Below, piece by piece: positions 8,976-17,545 of a DNA stretch of 64,000 nt (within the stretch, counting starts at the first letter, position 1; every line of letters starts with the position of its first letter). The notes beneath the pieces were generated by a model. The model ran no database searches and was not told where the DNA came from. It saw only the letters and a program-made list of their open reading frames with translations. The translations under genes and the position numbers were made by a program. The stretch lies in contig CAJUKV010000001.1 in assembly GCA_910587305.1 (NCBI GenBank), positions 98,621 to 162,620 on the forward strand, written 5' to 3'. Origin of the DNA: an uncultured Lachnospiraceae bacterium (GTDB taxonomy: Bacteria > Bacillota > Clostridia > Lachnospirales > Lachnospiraceae).

Positions 8976-10733
8976 TTAACGCTCTCTGCACATCTTACCC
9001 TTTTCCACCCGGTAAACCATATCGCATTTTTCAATGGTCTGCAGACGGTGGGCGATAATTACCAGCGTTTTTCTGCCGTGAAGCCTGTTAATGGAGTCCA
9101 TAATTGCAGCCTCCGTTTCATTATCAAGAGCGGAGGTTGCCTCGTCAAGCACCAGAACTTCCGGATCCTCAAGCAATGCTCTGGCAATCCCAATTCTCTG
9201 TCGCTGACCTCCGGAAATCCGGATACCTCTCTCGCCAATACTGGTGTCAAGTCCCTCAGGAAGCCCTTTTACAAACTCATCCAACTGTGCTTCCTTAAGC
9301 GCATACCATACCTTTTCATCATCTATCTCATCATCCCCACAGCCAAAAGCCACATTTCTGCGGATGGACGCGTCAATCATAAAAATCGTCTGGGGAATAT
9401 ACCCTATATTTTTCAGCCAGGACCGATAGTGCCGGCGCACCTCCACGCCGTCCGCCAAAATCCGGCCGCTTTGCAGCCTTAAAAGTCCGAGCATAATATC
9501 AACAACCGTGGTTTTCCCCGCGCCTGAGGTACCCACAATCCCTACCGCTTTGCCTACTGGTATTTCCATATCCGCATGATCAAAAATAAAAATCTCCGTA
9601 TTAGGATATTTATAAACAATATCCTTAAGTTCTATCTTATCCTTAATCTCCAGCTTTTCAATTTCCGCCTGGGTCTGATAAGCCCTTTCATCATAATTGA
9701 TGCTCTCATCCCGGATTTCTTCCTGCAAATTATCGCTAACCCCCATGAAAAAGGGCTCAAAATAAGAAATAGCCGTCAGGTGATTGTTAATTCGGTTTGC
9801 ACAGGGAATCAGCCGCATCGCCGCCACCCCAAGGGCCGTCACCTGAGGCAGGATATCAGAAACCGGCGTTCCTCTTAAAAGCTGGAACAGCATATAAAAA
9901 ATCATGCCTGCAATCGCCACCGTTTCTATTAAAAGACGCGGCGTGGCATTGTACAAATTATACCTCTGCACCGCATTTACATAGCCGGCGCCGCATTTGG
10001 CATACTCGTTTATGAAATAATTTTCCTTATTGGCAATCTTAATTTCCTTGATTCCCATCACCGACTGGTCAATCCATTTATAAAGCCCGCTGTAATACTC
10101 CTGATTTTCCTCCCCGGCCTTTTTCATAATAGGCTTTAAAATGCCCTTGATGATCATCAGCACCGCCACAAGAAGCACCGTAACCGTAACCGTCATCCAA
10201 ACGTCCGCCTTAAAGCTCACCGCTATCAGGCATACAAATACAATCACCTCGCTGATTAACTGCAAAAGGGACAAGATAAGGCCGTACATGTTATTCACAT
10301 CCGAGGTTATGCTTCGCTGGATCACAGAGGTATCTGCGTTCAGATAATACTCGTAGGGCCGTTCCATAAAATTAATCATCATCCTCCTGGATGTGGCAAA
10401 CTGATTGGTATAGACAAACTTAAGCTGGGCCTTCTGCTGAAAAAAAAGGAAAATATTTTTAACGGCAAATATCACCACCAGGGCCAGCATGGTAACCATC
10501 ATAAGCCCTCTGGTATCATCATAGGAAAGGCGGCAAATATCGCAAATCACCTGCAGATACCGATACTTCTCAACCGCATGGGCGTCCATAACCACCTGCA
10601 TGGCCGGCACCACCATGGAAACCCCCGCCGTTTCCAAAACCGCCCCCACAAGCATCAGCAAAATCAGTAAAACCATTATCCGCTTCTGCCGTTTATCCAG
10701 CAAAACCATTAATTTCTTGACTATTTTTTTCAT
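8976..10733 (-). CDS. ABC exporter, fused permease and ATPase, probable glycolipid flippase
   Basis: A half-transporter of about 585 residues. The N-terminal permease domain (residues 15-330) is followed by an ATPase domain with Walker A GTSGAGKTT near residue 400, Q-loop YIPQTIF, signature ISGGQRQRIGIARALL, Walker B VLVLDEATSALD and H-loop IIAHRL. The layout matches MsbA/PglK-type exporters, and in a glycan locus a PglK-like lipid-linked oligosaccharide flippase is the best inference. I place the start at 10733 (MKKIVKKLM). The open frame continues 16 codons upstream, but that part is a palindromic repeat (10734-10819) also found before unrelated genes. The site GTGGGT at the repeat's edge is a weak ribosome site. 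Confidence 0.85.
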   Translation of the reverse strand: MKKIVKKLMVLLDKRQKRIMVLLILLMLVGAVLETAGVSMVVPAMQVVMDAHAVEKYRYLQVICDICRLSYDDTRGLMMVTMLALVVIFAVKNIFLFFQQKAQLKFVYTNQFATSRRMMINFMERPYEYYLNADTSVIQRSITSDVNNMYGLILSLLQLISEVIVFVCLIAVSFKADVWMTVTVTVLLVAVLMIIKGILKPIMKKAGEENQEYYSGLYKWIDQSVMGIKEIKIANKENYFINEYAKCGAGYVNAVQRYNLYNATPRLLIETVAIAGMIFYMLFQLLRGTPVSDILPQVTALGVAAMRLIPCANRINNHLTAISYFEPFFMGVSDNLQEEIRDESINYDERAYQTQAEIEKLEIKDKIELKDIVYKYPNTEIFIFDHADMEIPVGKAVGIVGTSGAGKTTVVDIMLGLLRLQSGRILADGVEVRRHYRSWLKNIGYIPQTIFMIDASIRRNVAFGCGDDEIDDEKVWYALKEAQLDEFVKGLPEGLDTSIGERGIRISGGQRQRIGIARALLEDPEVLVLDEATSALDNETEAAIMDSINRLHGRKTLVIIAHRLQTIEKCDMVYRVEKGKMCRER

Positions 10734-10819
10734 ACATATACCCACGCATATCGCAAGAAGCGCTTGTAACACTGCACCCATAAAAAATATGGAAGCCTGC
10801 TTCTAAACTTTTCTTCCAA
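10734..10819 (-). repeat. Family 1 palindromic element (copy a), abutting ABC exporter start
   Basis: Read on the minus strand, the element ends GCGATATGCGTGGGTATATGT directly at the ATG of the ABC gene. It aligns with copies at 22895-22978, 44494-44565 and 52651-52732 in its two palindromes (one near AAGTTTAGAAG, one TACAAGCGCTTCTTGCGATA), the GGTGCAGTG linker and the final GGGTAT. It is the most diverged of the four copies. Confidence 0.6.
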
Positions 10820-10916
10820 ATATTGTAATAGAATAAAAATTTCGTTTTATTTTACCACAGTCACAACTACAAGTCAAAATCCTGACATCATATATACCTT
10901 CTACCATGCCGAACGG

Positions 10917-12965
10917 TTACTCCGGGGTTTCCTCCGTTTCATTCAGCTCCTGCCACTGAGAATAAAATACCATGTCTTCGTACACCGGTTTATACCTGTC
11001 AAAGGGTATCCCCTCCTCCGTCATCCATCCTATGAACAGGGAACTGCCCCTGAAAGGGATTGGTTCATTTTCCACCATTTCCCCATCCTTTACGCAGGCA
11101 ACCTGCCATGCCTCACCGTCCACTACAAAACTCACATTATGATAAACCGCGCCCTCGAGCCATACCTGGTTTAAAAACTCCATTCTCTTAGTGAGAAACC
11201 ATTTCAAGTATCTGACGCTATTGTCATACTCTTTATAATACTGATAGCGGTTCTCAAGATTTTCCCAGCGGATGCTGTCCATCTCAGCCGACGCCCTGCT
11301 CTCCCTTACCATCTCGTCTATCCCTTCCTTCAACAGCCTGTTTAAGAAGGGCAGCGCCTTTTCTTTATATAAAGTCTGCACTTCCTTATAAAAATCTTCC
11401 TTTTCATAAAGCATGGCAAACAAATCCGTTCCATATACATGATCACTCAGTTTTGTAATTCCCACAGGGTTACTTGCAATTTCATCCAAGTTGCAATTCC
11501 CGAAGGCCACGTCATAATCCCATACCGGCCCTGCAAATATCTTACTGCTCACCGCGTCCTGATATTTGTAAAAGAAGCTGCTGGTAACGCCTCCGTCAAA
11601 ATTTTTGGAAATTTCCTCCACAAGATATTTTTGCGCAAAAGAAGTGACATCAATATACTGCGAATAATGCTTTCCTGTTACCGGATGCACCCCGTCCTTT
11701 TCCTCCACCGCATCCTGAAATTCCTGCATAAGGGCGGCAATATACTCCACCTGTCTCTTAGAAGCATGCTCAGGACTTTGCAATGCATAACAGTCCCCCT
11801 GCTCCGTAACAAAACCGCTGATTGCTTCTTTATAACGGCTGGGCAACTCCCTTTCTAACAAGTATCCACCGGAAATATCTGTTTCTTTATATCCGTTTTC
11901 CACCCATTTCCTTTCCCCGTCCTCTGTCTCTATGCGCTCAAGCATTTCCATCTCCTCCGGGCTGTAGAGAGAATCCAAAACCTCTTCCATATCCCGAATG
12001 TCAACATTATTGCTTCCCACTGTAATTTTTTCCGTTAAAAAATAATTCCCATAATAGGTATCGTTTACATATAAATCAATCATCTGCCCTTCCGGCACAT
12101 ACTCCATGCCAAGCGCCTTTGCCAGATCCAGGGTAATCCTGTTACGAATCCTGGTTTCATCATATCCGTTGGCAATCAAATTCCACGACTTGGACTCTCC
12201 AAAGCCAAAAAAATCAGCTTTCTCACAAAGCTTAAACTGATATGGCTTTTTGGAAAGCCCCCAGGTGGAATTTCCTCTTCCCCTGATGCTTTCAACTTCT
12301 CCGGCATAAACTTCCGTTCCGCTTTCATCTAATAGAACCACCTTCCCTGCTTCCTCGTTTCCCTTATCCTCATCAATATACTCCGTCCCGCCGGAATACG
12401 TGGTAAGGGCAAGTACCGGTAAATCGGAAGAATACATAAAAACCAAAGGAGCCTCCCAAACCGGCTCCCCATTCCGGTCATATATGGTAAACTCATAAGC
12501 CTCTCCCGGAGAAATATCCCGCAGTACATCTCCTTCCTTTATCTTAAAGTCTCCGATACGGACCTCTCCACCGCCGTCCCTGTCCAGAACAAGTCCCATA
12601 TTCTTTGCAAAGCCGGGAAGAAAAAAATAGCAAATGCCATTCTCGCTTTGCCACAAAGTAAAATTTATTTTTTGAGAGCCCTTTTCCGGTTTCCAAACGA
12701 TTTCAGGAAGCTCTTTTATTTCCTCTCTGTCTGCATTCAATCCTGCTGCCGCCGCACTTTGGCCATTTATTTCTTTGTGCTGTTCCCGCCCTCTTTGTTC
12801 TTCCACTTCCTCCTGTGTCCCTAAAGGCTGCTCCTGCCCAAGAGATATCTCCCTTTTCCTGTATTCCTCTATCTTTTCCTTCACCTTAGGCAAGATCAAT
12901 AAGGCCGTAAGAAGCAGCATTCCCGCCGTAATCAAAAAAGTTTTAATTTGTTTATTATCAACCAC
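10917..12965 (-). CDS. CotH-family protein kinase-like membrane protein with C-terminal InlB-like repeat
   Basis: About 682 residues. A single N-terminal membrane helix (about residues 10-27) is followed by a low-complexity acidic linker and a CotH domain from about residue 190 to 560. The domain shows RGRGNSTWGLSKKPYQFKL, then LIANGYDETRIRNRIT and the catalytic-site element GPVWDYDVAFGN. CotH proteins are atypical kinases first known from spore coats and common on bacterial surfaces. The last 65 residues (FVVDGE ... IGWMTEEGIPFDRYKP) resemble a Listeria-Bacteroides/InlB B-repeat. The start is probably the GTG at 12965 with GGGGGT just upstream; the ATG at 12977 lies inside the hairpin leader. 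It is the second gene after the nonulosonate transferase, so a role on the surface glycan or its carrier protein is inferred. Confidence 0.82.
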   Translation of the reverse strand: MVDNKQIKTFLITAGMLLLTALLILPKVKEKIEEYRKREISLGQEQPLGTQEEVEEQRGREQHKEINGQSAAAAGLNADREEIKELPEIVWKPEKGSQKINFTLWQSENGICYFFLPGFAKNMGLVLDRDGGGEVRIGDFKIKEGDVLRDISPGEAYEFTIYDRNGEPVWEAPLVFMYSSDLPVLALTTYSGGTEYIDEDKGNEEAGKVVLLDESGTEVYAGEVESIRGRGNSTWGLSKKPYQFKLCEKADFFGFGESKSWNLIANGYDETRIRNRITLDLAKALGMEYVPEGQMIDLYVNDTYYGNYFLTEKITVGSNNVDIRDMEEVLDSLYSPEEMEMLERIETEDGERKWVENGYKETDISGGYLLERELPSRYKEAISGFVTEQGDCYALQSPEHASKRQVEYIAALMQEFQDAVEEKDGVHPVTGKHYSQYIDVTSFAQKYLVEEISKNFDGGVTSSFFYKYQDAVSSKIFAGPVWDYDVAFGNCNLDEIASNPVGITKLSDHVYGTDLFAMLYEKEDFYKEVQTLYKEKALPFLNRLLKEGIDEMVRESRASAEMDSIRWENLENRYQYYKEYDNSVRYLKWFLTKRMEFLNQVWLEGAVYHNVSFVVDGEAWQVACVKDGEMVENEPIPFRGSSLFIGWMTEEGIPFDRYKPVYEDMVFYSQWQELNETEETPE

Positions 12966-13038
12966 GCTAACCCCCATGTTGCCGCTCTGCGGCAACACAA
13001 ATCTCAATGAAGAATGCCTGTTTTCCAAGGCATTCTTC
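12966..13038 (-). repeat. Double-hairpin leader before the cotH-like gene
   Basis: On the minus strand two perfect palindromes lie between the transferase and the cotH-like gene. The first is GAAGAATGCC/GGCATTCTTC (13009-13038). The second is TTGCCGC/GCGGCAA (12979-12995). They are followed by ATGGGGGTTAGC and the GTG start. The same order (GAAGAAT palindrome, TTTGTG, GCCGC-type palindrome, GGGGGT) recurs at 22979-23047. There is no T-run, so it does not look like a terminator. Confidence 0.65.
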
Positions 13039-13050
13039 TAATTTATTCTG

Positions 13051-14145
13051 TCATCCAATCTGCTCATTCTGCCTGTGAATCTCAGGCGCTTCATACCGAT
13101 CCATAAAGTCCTCCCCAAGAAATATCTTTTCCTTTGCAAATAAAATTGCATCCGTCACAGTAAACACCGTAATAACCCTGTCAAAAACGAGATCCTTTAT
13201 ATAATTTAATATTTCCATAGGAAATTTCCCATCCAATACAATATACTCCGCAAACAGCTTTTCGTAATCAAGCGCATCCCTGGGGTGGGGTTTAATTAAA
13301 ACTTGCGCTTTTTGCCCTTCTATGCAGCCATATTCCGCAATTATATCCCTGAAAATCCTCTCTCTGGTCTTTAAATCGCATAAAGGCTCTGACAATATCA
13401 AAACCTTGTGCTCATGTCCGGGGCCGTAGGAAAGTTTTTTTTCCAGTTTCTCTCTGTCCGCCACAAAAATTGACACAAGCATCTCTTTTTCCTTTTCCCC
13501 GAGTCCCTCTGCCAGGCCCCTGCGGGAAATTTCTCTATATTTCTTACAGGGGTATTTCAGTACGGAAATATCATTGACCTCCATATCCAGGCAATATTTA
13601 GCATATCCATTCTGAATAAAAATAAAATTTCTTGCCGCCATCCATGCCTTCAGGCCAAAATGGCCCCGGTTATCGTATCGCGCCGTATCATAATAACGGA
13701 TACAGTCCAGTCCGTCCTCAAGGGCATGATAATAAATTTTGTGAACATTCAAATAATAGCCTATGGGATCCGAATCGCAGAACACATAAATATCCTGATA
13801 TTTGCGCAAATCCACAGGCACAAAAGGAGCCTGCAGCTTCCCCATACGCCTTGTATATTTTATTCTGGCAATCATGTTCAGCAGTATGTTTCCTCTGTCC
13901 TTATGATACCTTGAAAGTTCCGGAAAAAAATCCTCTCCCTTTTCCTCATAGGGAATGACCTCTTCAAACAACCCCGATTTTTCCGCCCGCTCCTTCAAAT
14001 CGCCGAAATCATTTGAAAGAGAGCTGAGCATAAGAGAGGCTTGTCCCCGCATAACATTTCCGCCGTTCTCCGGCAGATTCAGTTCCTTAAGGCAAGCAAC
14101 ATATACGTGATAAAAAGTGTGGCAAATATAAATACGTTTTTTCAT
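13051..14145 (-). CDS. Sialyltransferase-like (GT52/polysialyltransferase-type) nonulosonate transferase
   Basis: A 364-residue soluble protein. It begins KKRIYICHTFYHVY, has HALEDGLDCIRYYD (about residue 150) where retaining sialyltransferases keep an acidic E-D-G motif, and VLIKPHPRDALDY near residue 300, which matches the KxHPR motif that binds CMP-sialic acid in GT52 and polysialyltransferase families. It lies head-to-head with the pseF-pseI-pseG genes, so the donor is most likely CMP-pseudaminic acid. No ribosome site precedes the ATG at 14145, and a plausible promoter (14153-14182) would start the transcript within a few bases of it, so translation may be leaderless. Family assignment is by motif, acceptor unknown. 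Confidence 0.7.
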   Translation of the reverse strand: MKKRIYICHTFYHVYVACLKELNLPENGGNVMRGQASLMLSSLSNDFGDLKERAEKSGLFEEVIPYEEKGEDFFPELSRYHKDRGNILLNMIARIKYTRRMGKLQAPFVPVDLRKYQDIYVFCDSDPIGYYLNVHKIYYHALEDGLDCIRYYDTARYDNRGHFGLKAWMAARNFIFIQNGYAKYCLDMEVNDISVLKYPCKKYREISRRGLAEGLGEKEKEMLVSIFVADREKLEKKLSYGPGHEHKVLILSEPLCDLKTRERIFRDIIAEYGCIEGQKAQVLIKPHPRDALDYEKLFAEYIVLDGKFPMEILNYIKDLVFDRVITVFTVTDAILFAKEKIFLGEDFMDRYEAPEIHRQNEQIG

Positions 14146-14152
14146 AACATAA

Positions 14153-14182
14153 ATAATATCATAGAATTTTATTTGATTGCAA
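14153..14182 (-). promoter_or_regulatory. Candidate promoter for the minus-strand glycan operon
   Basis: Minus-strand TTGCAA (14177-14182) and TATTAT (14153-14158) are 18 bases apart. The start site would fall about 14146-14147, at the ATG of the transferase gene. It overlaps the plus-strand promoter for pseF, so the two operons may interfere or be co-regulated. Confidence 0.45.
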
Positions 14183-14200
14183 TGGATATTGGTGTATAAT
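14173..14200 (+). promoter_or_regulatory. Promoter for the pseF-decarboxylase-pseI-pseG operon
   Basis: TTGATT (14173-14178) and a perfect TATAAT (14195-14200) are separated by 16 bases. The leader to pseF would be about 165 bases long; it contains the weak inverted pair AGCTGTGCTTTTAGCT (14289-14304) but no recognised riboswitch. Confidence 0.65.
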
Positions 14201-14370
14201 CAGAAGTATTAAGAATATCTTAAATAACTGTTCTGTTTATTGAAACAATATACATTTATTGTCGCTTTTCACATGTTGGCTATCCATCCGCCCAAGAGCT
14301 GTGCTTTTAGCTGCTCACTGAAAAGTAATCATTTAACGGAAAACTAAAAGGTGCAAAAAACGGAGGATTC

Positions 14371-15060
14371 ATGAATAACAAAAAACTTGCTATAATCATC
14401 GCCCGGGGCGGCAGTAAAAGGATTCCAAAAAAGAATATAAAGGAATTTTGTGGAAAACCAATCCTTTGCTATTCCATTGAAGCAGCCCGGGAGGCCGGGG
14501 TATTTGATGAAATTATGGTATCTACGGATGATGTGGAAATTGCCCGGATAGCCCAAAAGGCCGGCGCCAGTGTGCCCTTTTTCCGCTCTGCCGAAACTTC
14601 CGGAGACTATGCCTCTACGGATGATGTTATCATGGAAGTGCTAAACGCCTATCAGAGGGTAGGGCAGGTCTTTGGTTCCTTCTGCTGTATTTATCCCACC
14701 GCTCCTTTTCTAAGCGGCACAAGACTTAAGGACGCCATGGCTCTTTTAGCGAAAGCGGATTCCGTTATGCCGGTGGTTCCCTTTTCTTATCCTCCCCAGC
14801 GCGGGCTTATCATTGGAAAAGAAGGTTTTCTGGCACGGCAGTTCCCCGAATATGCGGCCGCCCGCAGTCAGGACTTACCAAAAATCTACCATGACTGCGG
14901 ACAATTTTATGCCTGCCGCACAGAACCCTTTTTGCAGGCAGGTACTACCGATGTGGAAAAGCTTCTTCCGCTGGTTTTGACCGAATTGGAAGTGCAGGAT
15001 ATTGATACTTTAGAAGATTGGGCATTGGCGGAGATGAAATATAAGCTATTAAAGGCATAA
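14371..15060 (+). CDS. pseF: Pseudaminic acid cytidylyltransferase PseF
   Basis: A 229-residue CMP-nonulosonate synthetase. The N-terminus LAIIIARGGSKRIPKKNIK is the nucleotide-binding signature of the NeuA/KdsB family. MVSTDDVEIA, YASTDDVIMEVL, IYPTAPFLS and PFSYPPQRGL (about residues 130-139) match PseF rather than NeuA. The enzyme activates pseudaminic acid with CTP to CMP-pseudaminic acid in the cytoplasm. CGGAGG lies seven bases before the ATG. It is the first gene of a plus-strand run with a decarboxylase-like gene, pseI and pseG. Confidence 0.9.
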   Translation: MNNKKLAIIIARGGSKRIPKKNIKEFCGKPILCYSIEAAREAGVFDEIMVSTDDVEIARIAQKAGASVPFFRSAETSGDYASTDDVIMEVLNAYQRVGQVFGSFCCIYPTAPFLSGTRLKDAMALLAKADSVMPVVPFSYPPQRGLIIGKEGFLARQFPEYAAARSQDLPKIYHDCGQFYACRTEPFLQAGTTDVEKLLPLVLTELEVQDIDTLEDWALAEMKYKLLKA

Positions 15061-15108
15061 TTTAAATGGAAATAATCGGTCAGCACGCTGGCCAGAAATG
15101 AGGAAAAT

Positions 15109-16332
15109 ATGAAAACCCTTCAAACTCCCTTTTTTAGGATCAAAGAGCAAAGCCTTCAATACGATATCTCTCTTTTAAAACAATCCCTTGCCGATAACTG
15201 GGGCAATTATATTATGGGGTATTCCGTAAAAACCAATTCTCTCCCATGGCTGTTAAATTATCTGAAAAAAGAGGGATTTTATGCCGAAGTGGTATCTAAA
15301 ATGGAATATGACCTGGCAGCCGGACTTGGTTTTTCCGGCAAACATATCATATATAATGGGCCTATAAAAGATAAAAAAACCTTTGAAGCCGTCTTGCTTG
15401 CAGGCGGTTATGTAAATTTAGATTCCAACTATGAGCTTGAATGGATGGAAGAATTAAGCCGTTTATATCCCAACAGGCATTTTCGGGTTGGGCTGCGCGT
15501 TAACTGTAACCTTGCCGCCCTGTGTCCCGAAGAGATCCCTGCATCCCAGGAAGGAGGCAGGTTTGGCTATTGTTATGAAAATGGCGTGCTTAAGGCGGCA
15601 ATCGAAAGACTCTCCGGCCTGCCCAACGTATGGGTATCGGGGCTTCACATGCATTCCTCCACCCAGTCCCGTTCCGTTAAGATTTTTGGCGCCCTGGCTA
15701 AATTTGCCGTCGCCATTGCCCGCGAATATAACCTTTCCCTGGATTATGTGGATATGGGCGGCGGTTATTTTGGGGGCAGAGATGATATGCCTGATTACCG
15801 GAATTATTTTAAGGAAATCTGCAAGGAGCTTTCCGTTTATTTTGATCCGCAAAAAACCATTCTCATTGCAGAGCCCGGCATTTCCCTTATTTCCAGGGCC
15901 GTCACCTTTGAAACCTCTGTTATTGACGTAAAGAATATACGGGATCGGAAATATGTAGTGACAAATGGAAGCCGCACCAATCTGAATCCTCTGGTCACAA
16001 GGCATGTTTATCCCCATCATATCGACTACATTTCCGATACTTCTGTCAGAGATATAGAGCCTTGTCAATGGATATGCGGCGCTACATGCATGGAATATGA
16101 TAAATTATTTGAAATAACAAAAGACGTTGCCCTTCTTCCGGGCGATCAGATTATTTATGATGCGGCGGGTGGTTATACCATGTGCTTAAACCCCCTGTTT
16201 ATTAATTATTTTCCCGCCGTCTATGTGGAACATAGAGACGGCTCCATATTTACCGCAAGAAAAGCCTGGACCAACGAAGAATATTTACAAAAAAGCTTTG
16301 TGGAAAACGAAACAAGGCCGCCAAAATATTGA
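15109..16332 (+). CDS. PLP-dependent fold-III decarboxylase-like enzyme (diaminopimelate/ornithine decarboxylase superfamily)
   Basis: A 407-residue protein with the alanine-racemase-like barrel and C-terminal sheet domain of DapDC/ODC enzymes. The PLP lysine is in GYSVKTN (about residue 42). HMHSSTQ stands where DapDC has HIGSQ; then come DMGGGYFGG (phosphate loop), AEPGISL, CGATCMEYDKL (catalytic cysteine region) and YDAAGGYTM. GAGGAAA precedes the ATG. It lies 48 bases after pseF and 115 before pseI on the same strand. No decarboxylase belongs to the known pseudaminic acid pathway, so it may make an amino-acid-derived substituent or act on a related amino acid. It is intact; substrate unknown. 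Confidence 0.82.
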   Translation: MKTLQTPFFRIKEQSLQYDISLLKQSLADNWGNYIMGYSVKTNSLPWLLNYLKKEGFYAEVVSKMEYDLAAGLGFSGKHIIYNGPIKDKKTFEAVLLAGGYVNLDSNYELEWMEELSRLYPNRHFRVGLRVNCNLAALCPEEIPASQEGGRFGYCYENGVLKAAIERLSGLPNVWVSGLHMHSSTQSRSVKIFGALAKFAVAIAREYNLSLDYVDMGGGYFGGRDDMPDYRNYFKEICKELSVYFDPQKTILIAEPGISLISRAVTFETSVIDVKNIRDRKYVVTNGSRTNLNPLVTRHVYPHHIDYISDTSVRDIEPCQWICGATCMEYDKLFEITKDVALLPGDQIIYDAAGGYTMCLNPLFINYFPAVYVEHRDGSIFTARKAWTNEEYLQKSFVENETRPPKY

Positions 16333-16447
16333 CGCCTTCCTACAAATTTCCCGACGTGCCCTTTTGCGGCACAGACCTTGTGTGAAGATCGCCTTAGGTT
16401 AAATGGCCATGTGTTCTTTTCCTGCCTGAAAAAGAGGAGAATCCCTT

Positions 16448-17545
16448 ATGAGACAATTGCATTACAATCCTTCTACTTTGGATAATTTTAGTTGGAACAA
16501 AGAAATCAAAATCGGCTCCCGCACTATCGGCGAAAATTCGCCTGTTTTTGTAGTGGCGGAAATTTCAGCCAATCATAATCAGGACTATAATAGAGCGGTG
16601 GAAATTATTCACGCTGCCAAGCAAGCCGGTGCAGACGCCGTAAAACTCCAGACTTATACGGCGGATACCATCACCATTGACTGCGACGACCCCTGCTTTC
16701 AGATCAATGAAGGAACCATCTGGGACGGAACCACTCTCTATAAGCTTTACCAGCAGGCCTACACGCCCTGGGAATGGCAGCCCAGGCTTAAAGAGGAAGC
16801 AAACCGTCTGGGAATGGAGTGCTTTTCTTCCCCCTTTGATTTTACTTCCGTGGATTTCCTTGAGAAAATGGATGTGCCCGCTTATAAAATTGCTTCCTAT
16901 GAAATCAATGATATTCCCTTAATTCGCAAAATTGCCAGGCTCCACAGACCTGTCATTTTTGCAACAGGCGTAGCCTATCTCGAAGATATCGAGAGGGCTC
17001 TTTCTGTTTGCAGAGAGGAGGGAAACCAAGATATTATTCTTTTAAAATGCGTATCTTCCTATCCCACTCCCTATGAAGACATTAACCTGAACGTCATCCC
17101 CACTCTGGCAAAAGCCTACGGCTGTCTGGTGGGCATTTCCGACCATACAATGGGAACCATTGTTTCCGCCGCTTCGATTGCTTTAGGCGTCAAAATGGTG
17201 GAAAAGCATTTAACCCTGCGCCGCAATGACGGAGGCCCAGATGGAGCCTTTTCTATGGAGCCGGAGGAATTTGCCCGGATGGTAAAGGACATACGTATTT
17301 TGGAAAAGGCTCTCGGAACCAGCAAGTACCGGCTTACCGAAACCCAAAAGCTTGAGCATAAGGGTTCCCGTTCTTTGTTTGTGGTAAGAGACATCTCCCC
17401 CGGAGAAGCCCTAACCGCTGAAAATATTCGTTCCATACGCCCTGGCAACGGCTTGCATACCATGTATTACGATGAAGTACTTGGCAAAAAAGCAAAAAAA
17501 TTTCTTAAGAAAGGAACGCCGCTTCAATGGGAAATGATCGATTAA
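16448..17545 (+). CDS. pseI: Pseudaminic acid synthase PseI
   Basis: A 365-residue NeuB-family synthase. The TIM-barrel domain starts VVAEISANHNQD and includes AGADAVKLQTYTADT, ECFSSPFDFTSVDFL, KIASYEIND and the sub-family element LRRNDGGPDGAFSMEP (about residue 260), which points to PseI. The C-terminal SAF/antifreeze-like domain covers about residues 300-365. PseI condenses phosphoenolpyruvate with 2,4-diacetamido-2,4,6-trideoxy-L-altrose. AGAGGAG lies eight bases upstream of the ATG. Its end overlaps the pseG start by 19 bases, so the two are co-translated, and PseG supplies its substrate. Confidence 0.93.
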   Translation: MRQLHYNPSTLDNFSWNKEIKIGSRTIGENSPVFVVAEISANHNQDYNRAVEIIHAAKQAGADAVKLQTYTADTITIDCDDPCFQINEGTIWDGTTLYKLYQQAYTPWEWQPRLKEEANRLGMECFSSPFDFTSVDFLEKMDVPAYKIASYEINDIPLIRKIARLHRPVIFATGVAYLEDIERALSVCREEGNQDIILLKCVSSYPTPYEDINLNVIPTLAKAYGCLVGISDHTMGTIVSAASIALGVKMVEKHLTLRRNDGGPDGAFSMEPEEFARMVKDIRILEKALGTSKYRLTETQKLEHKGSRSLFVVRDISPGEALTAENIRSIRPGNGLHTMYYDEVLGKKAKKFLKKGTPLQWEMID

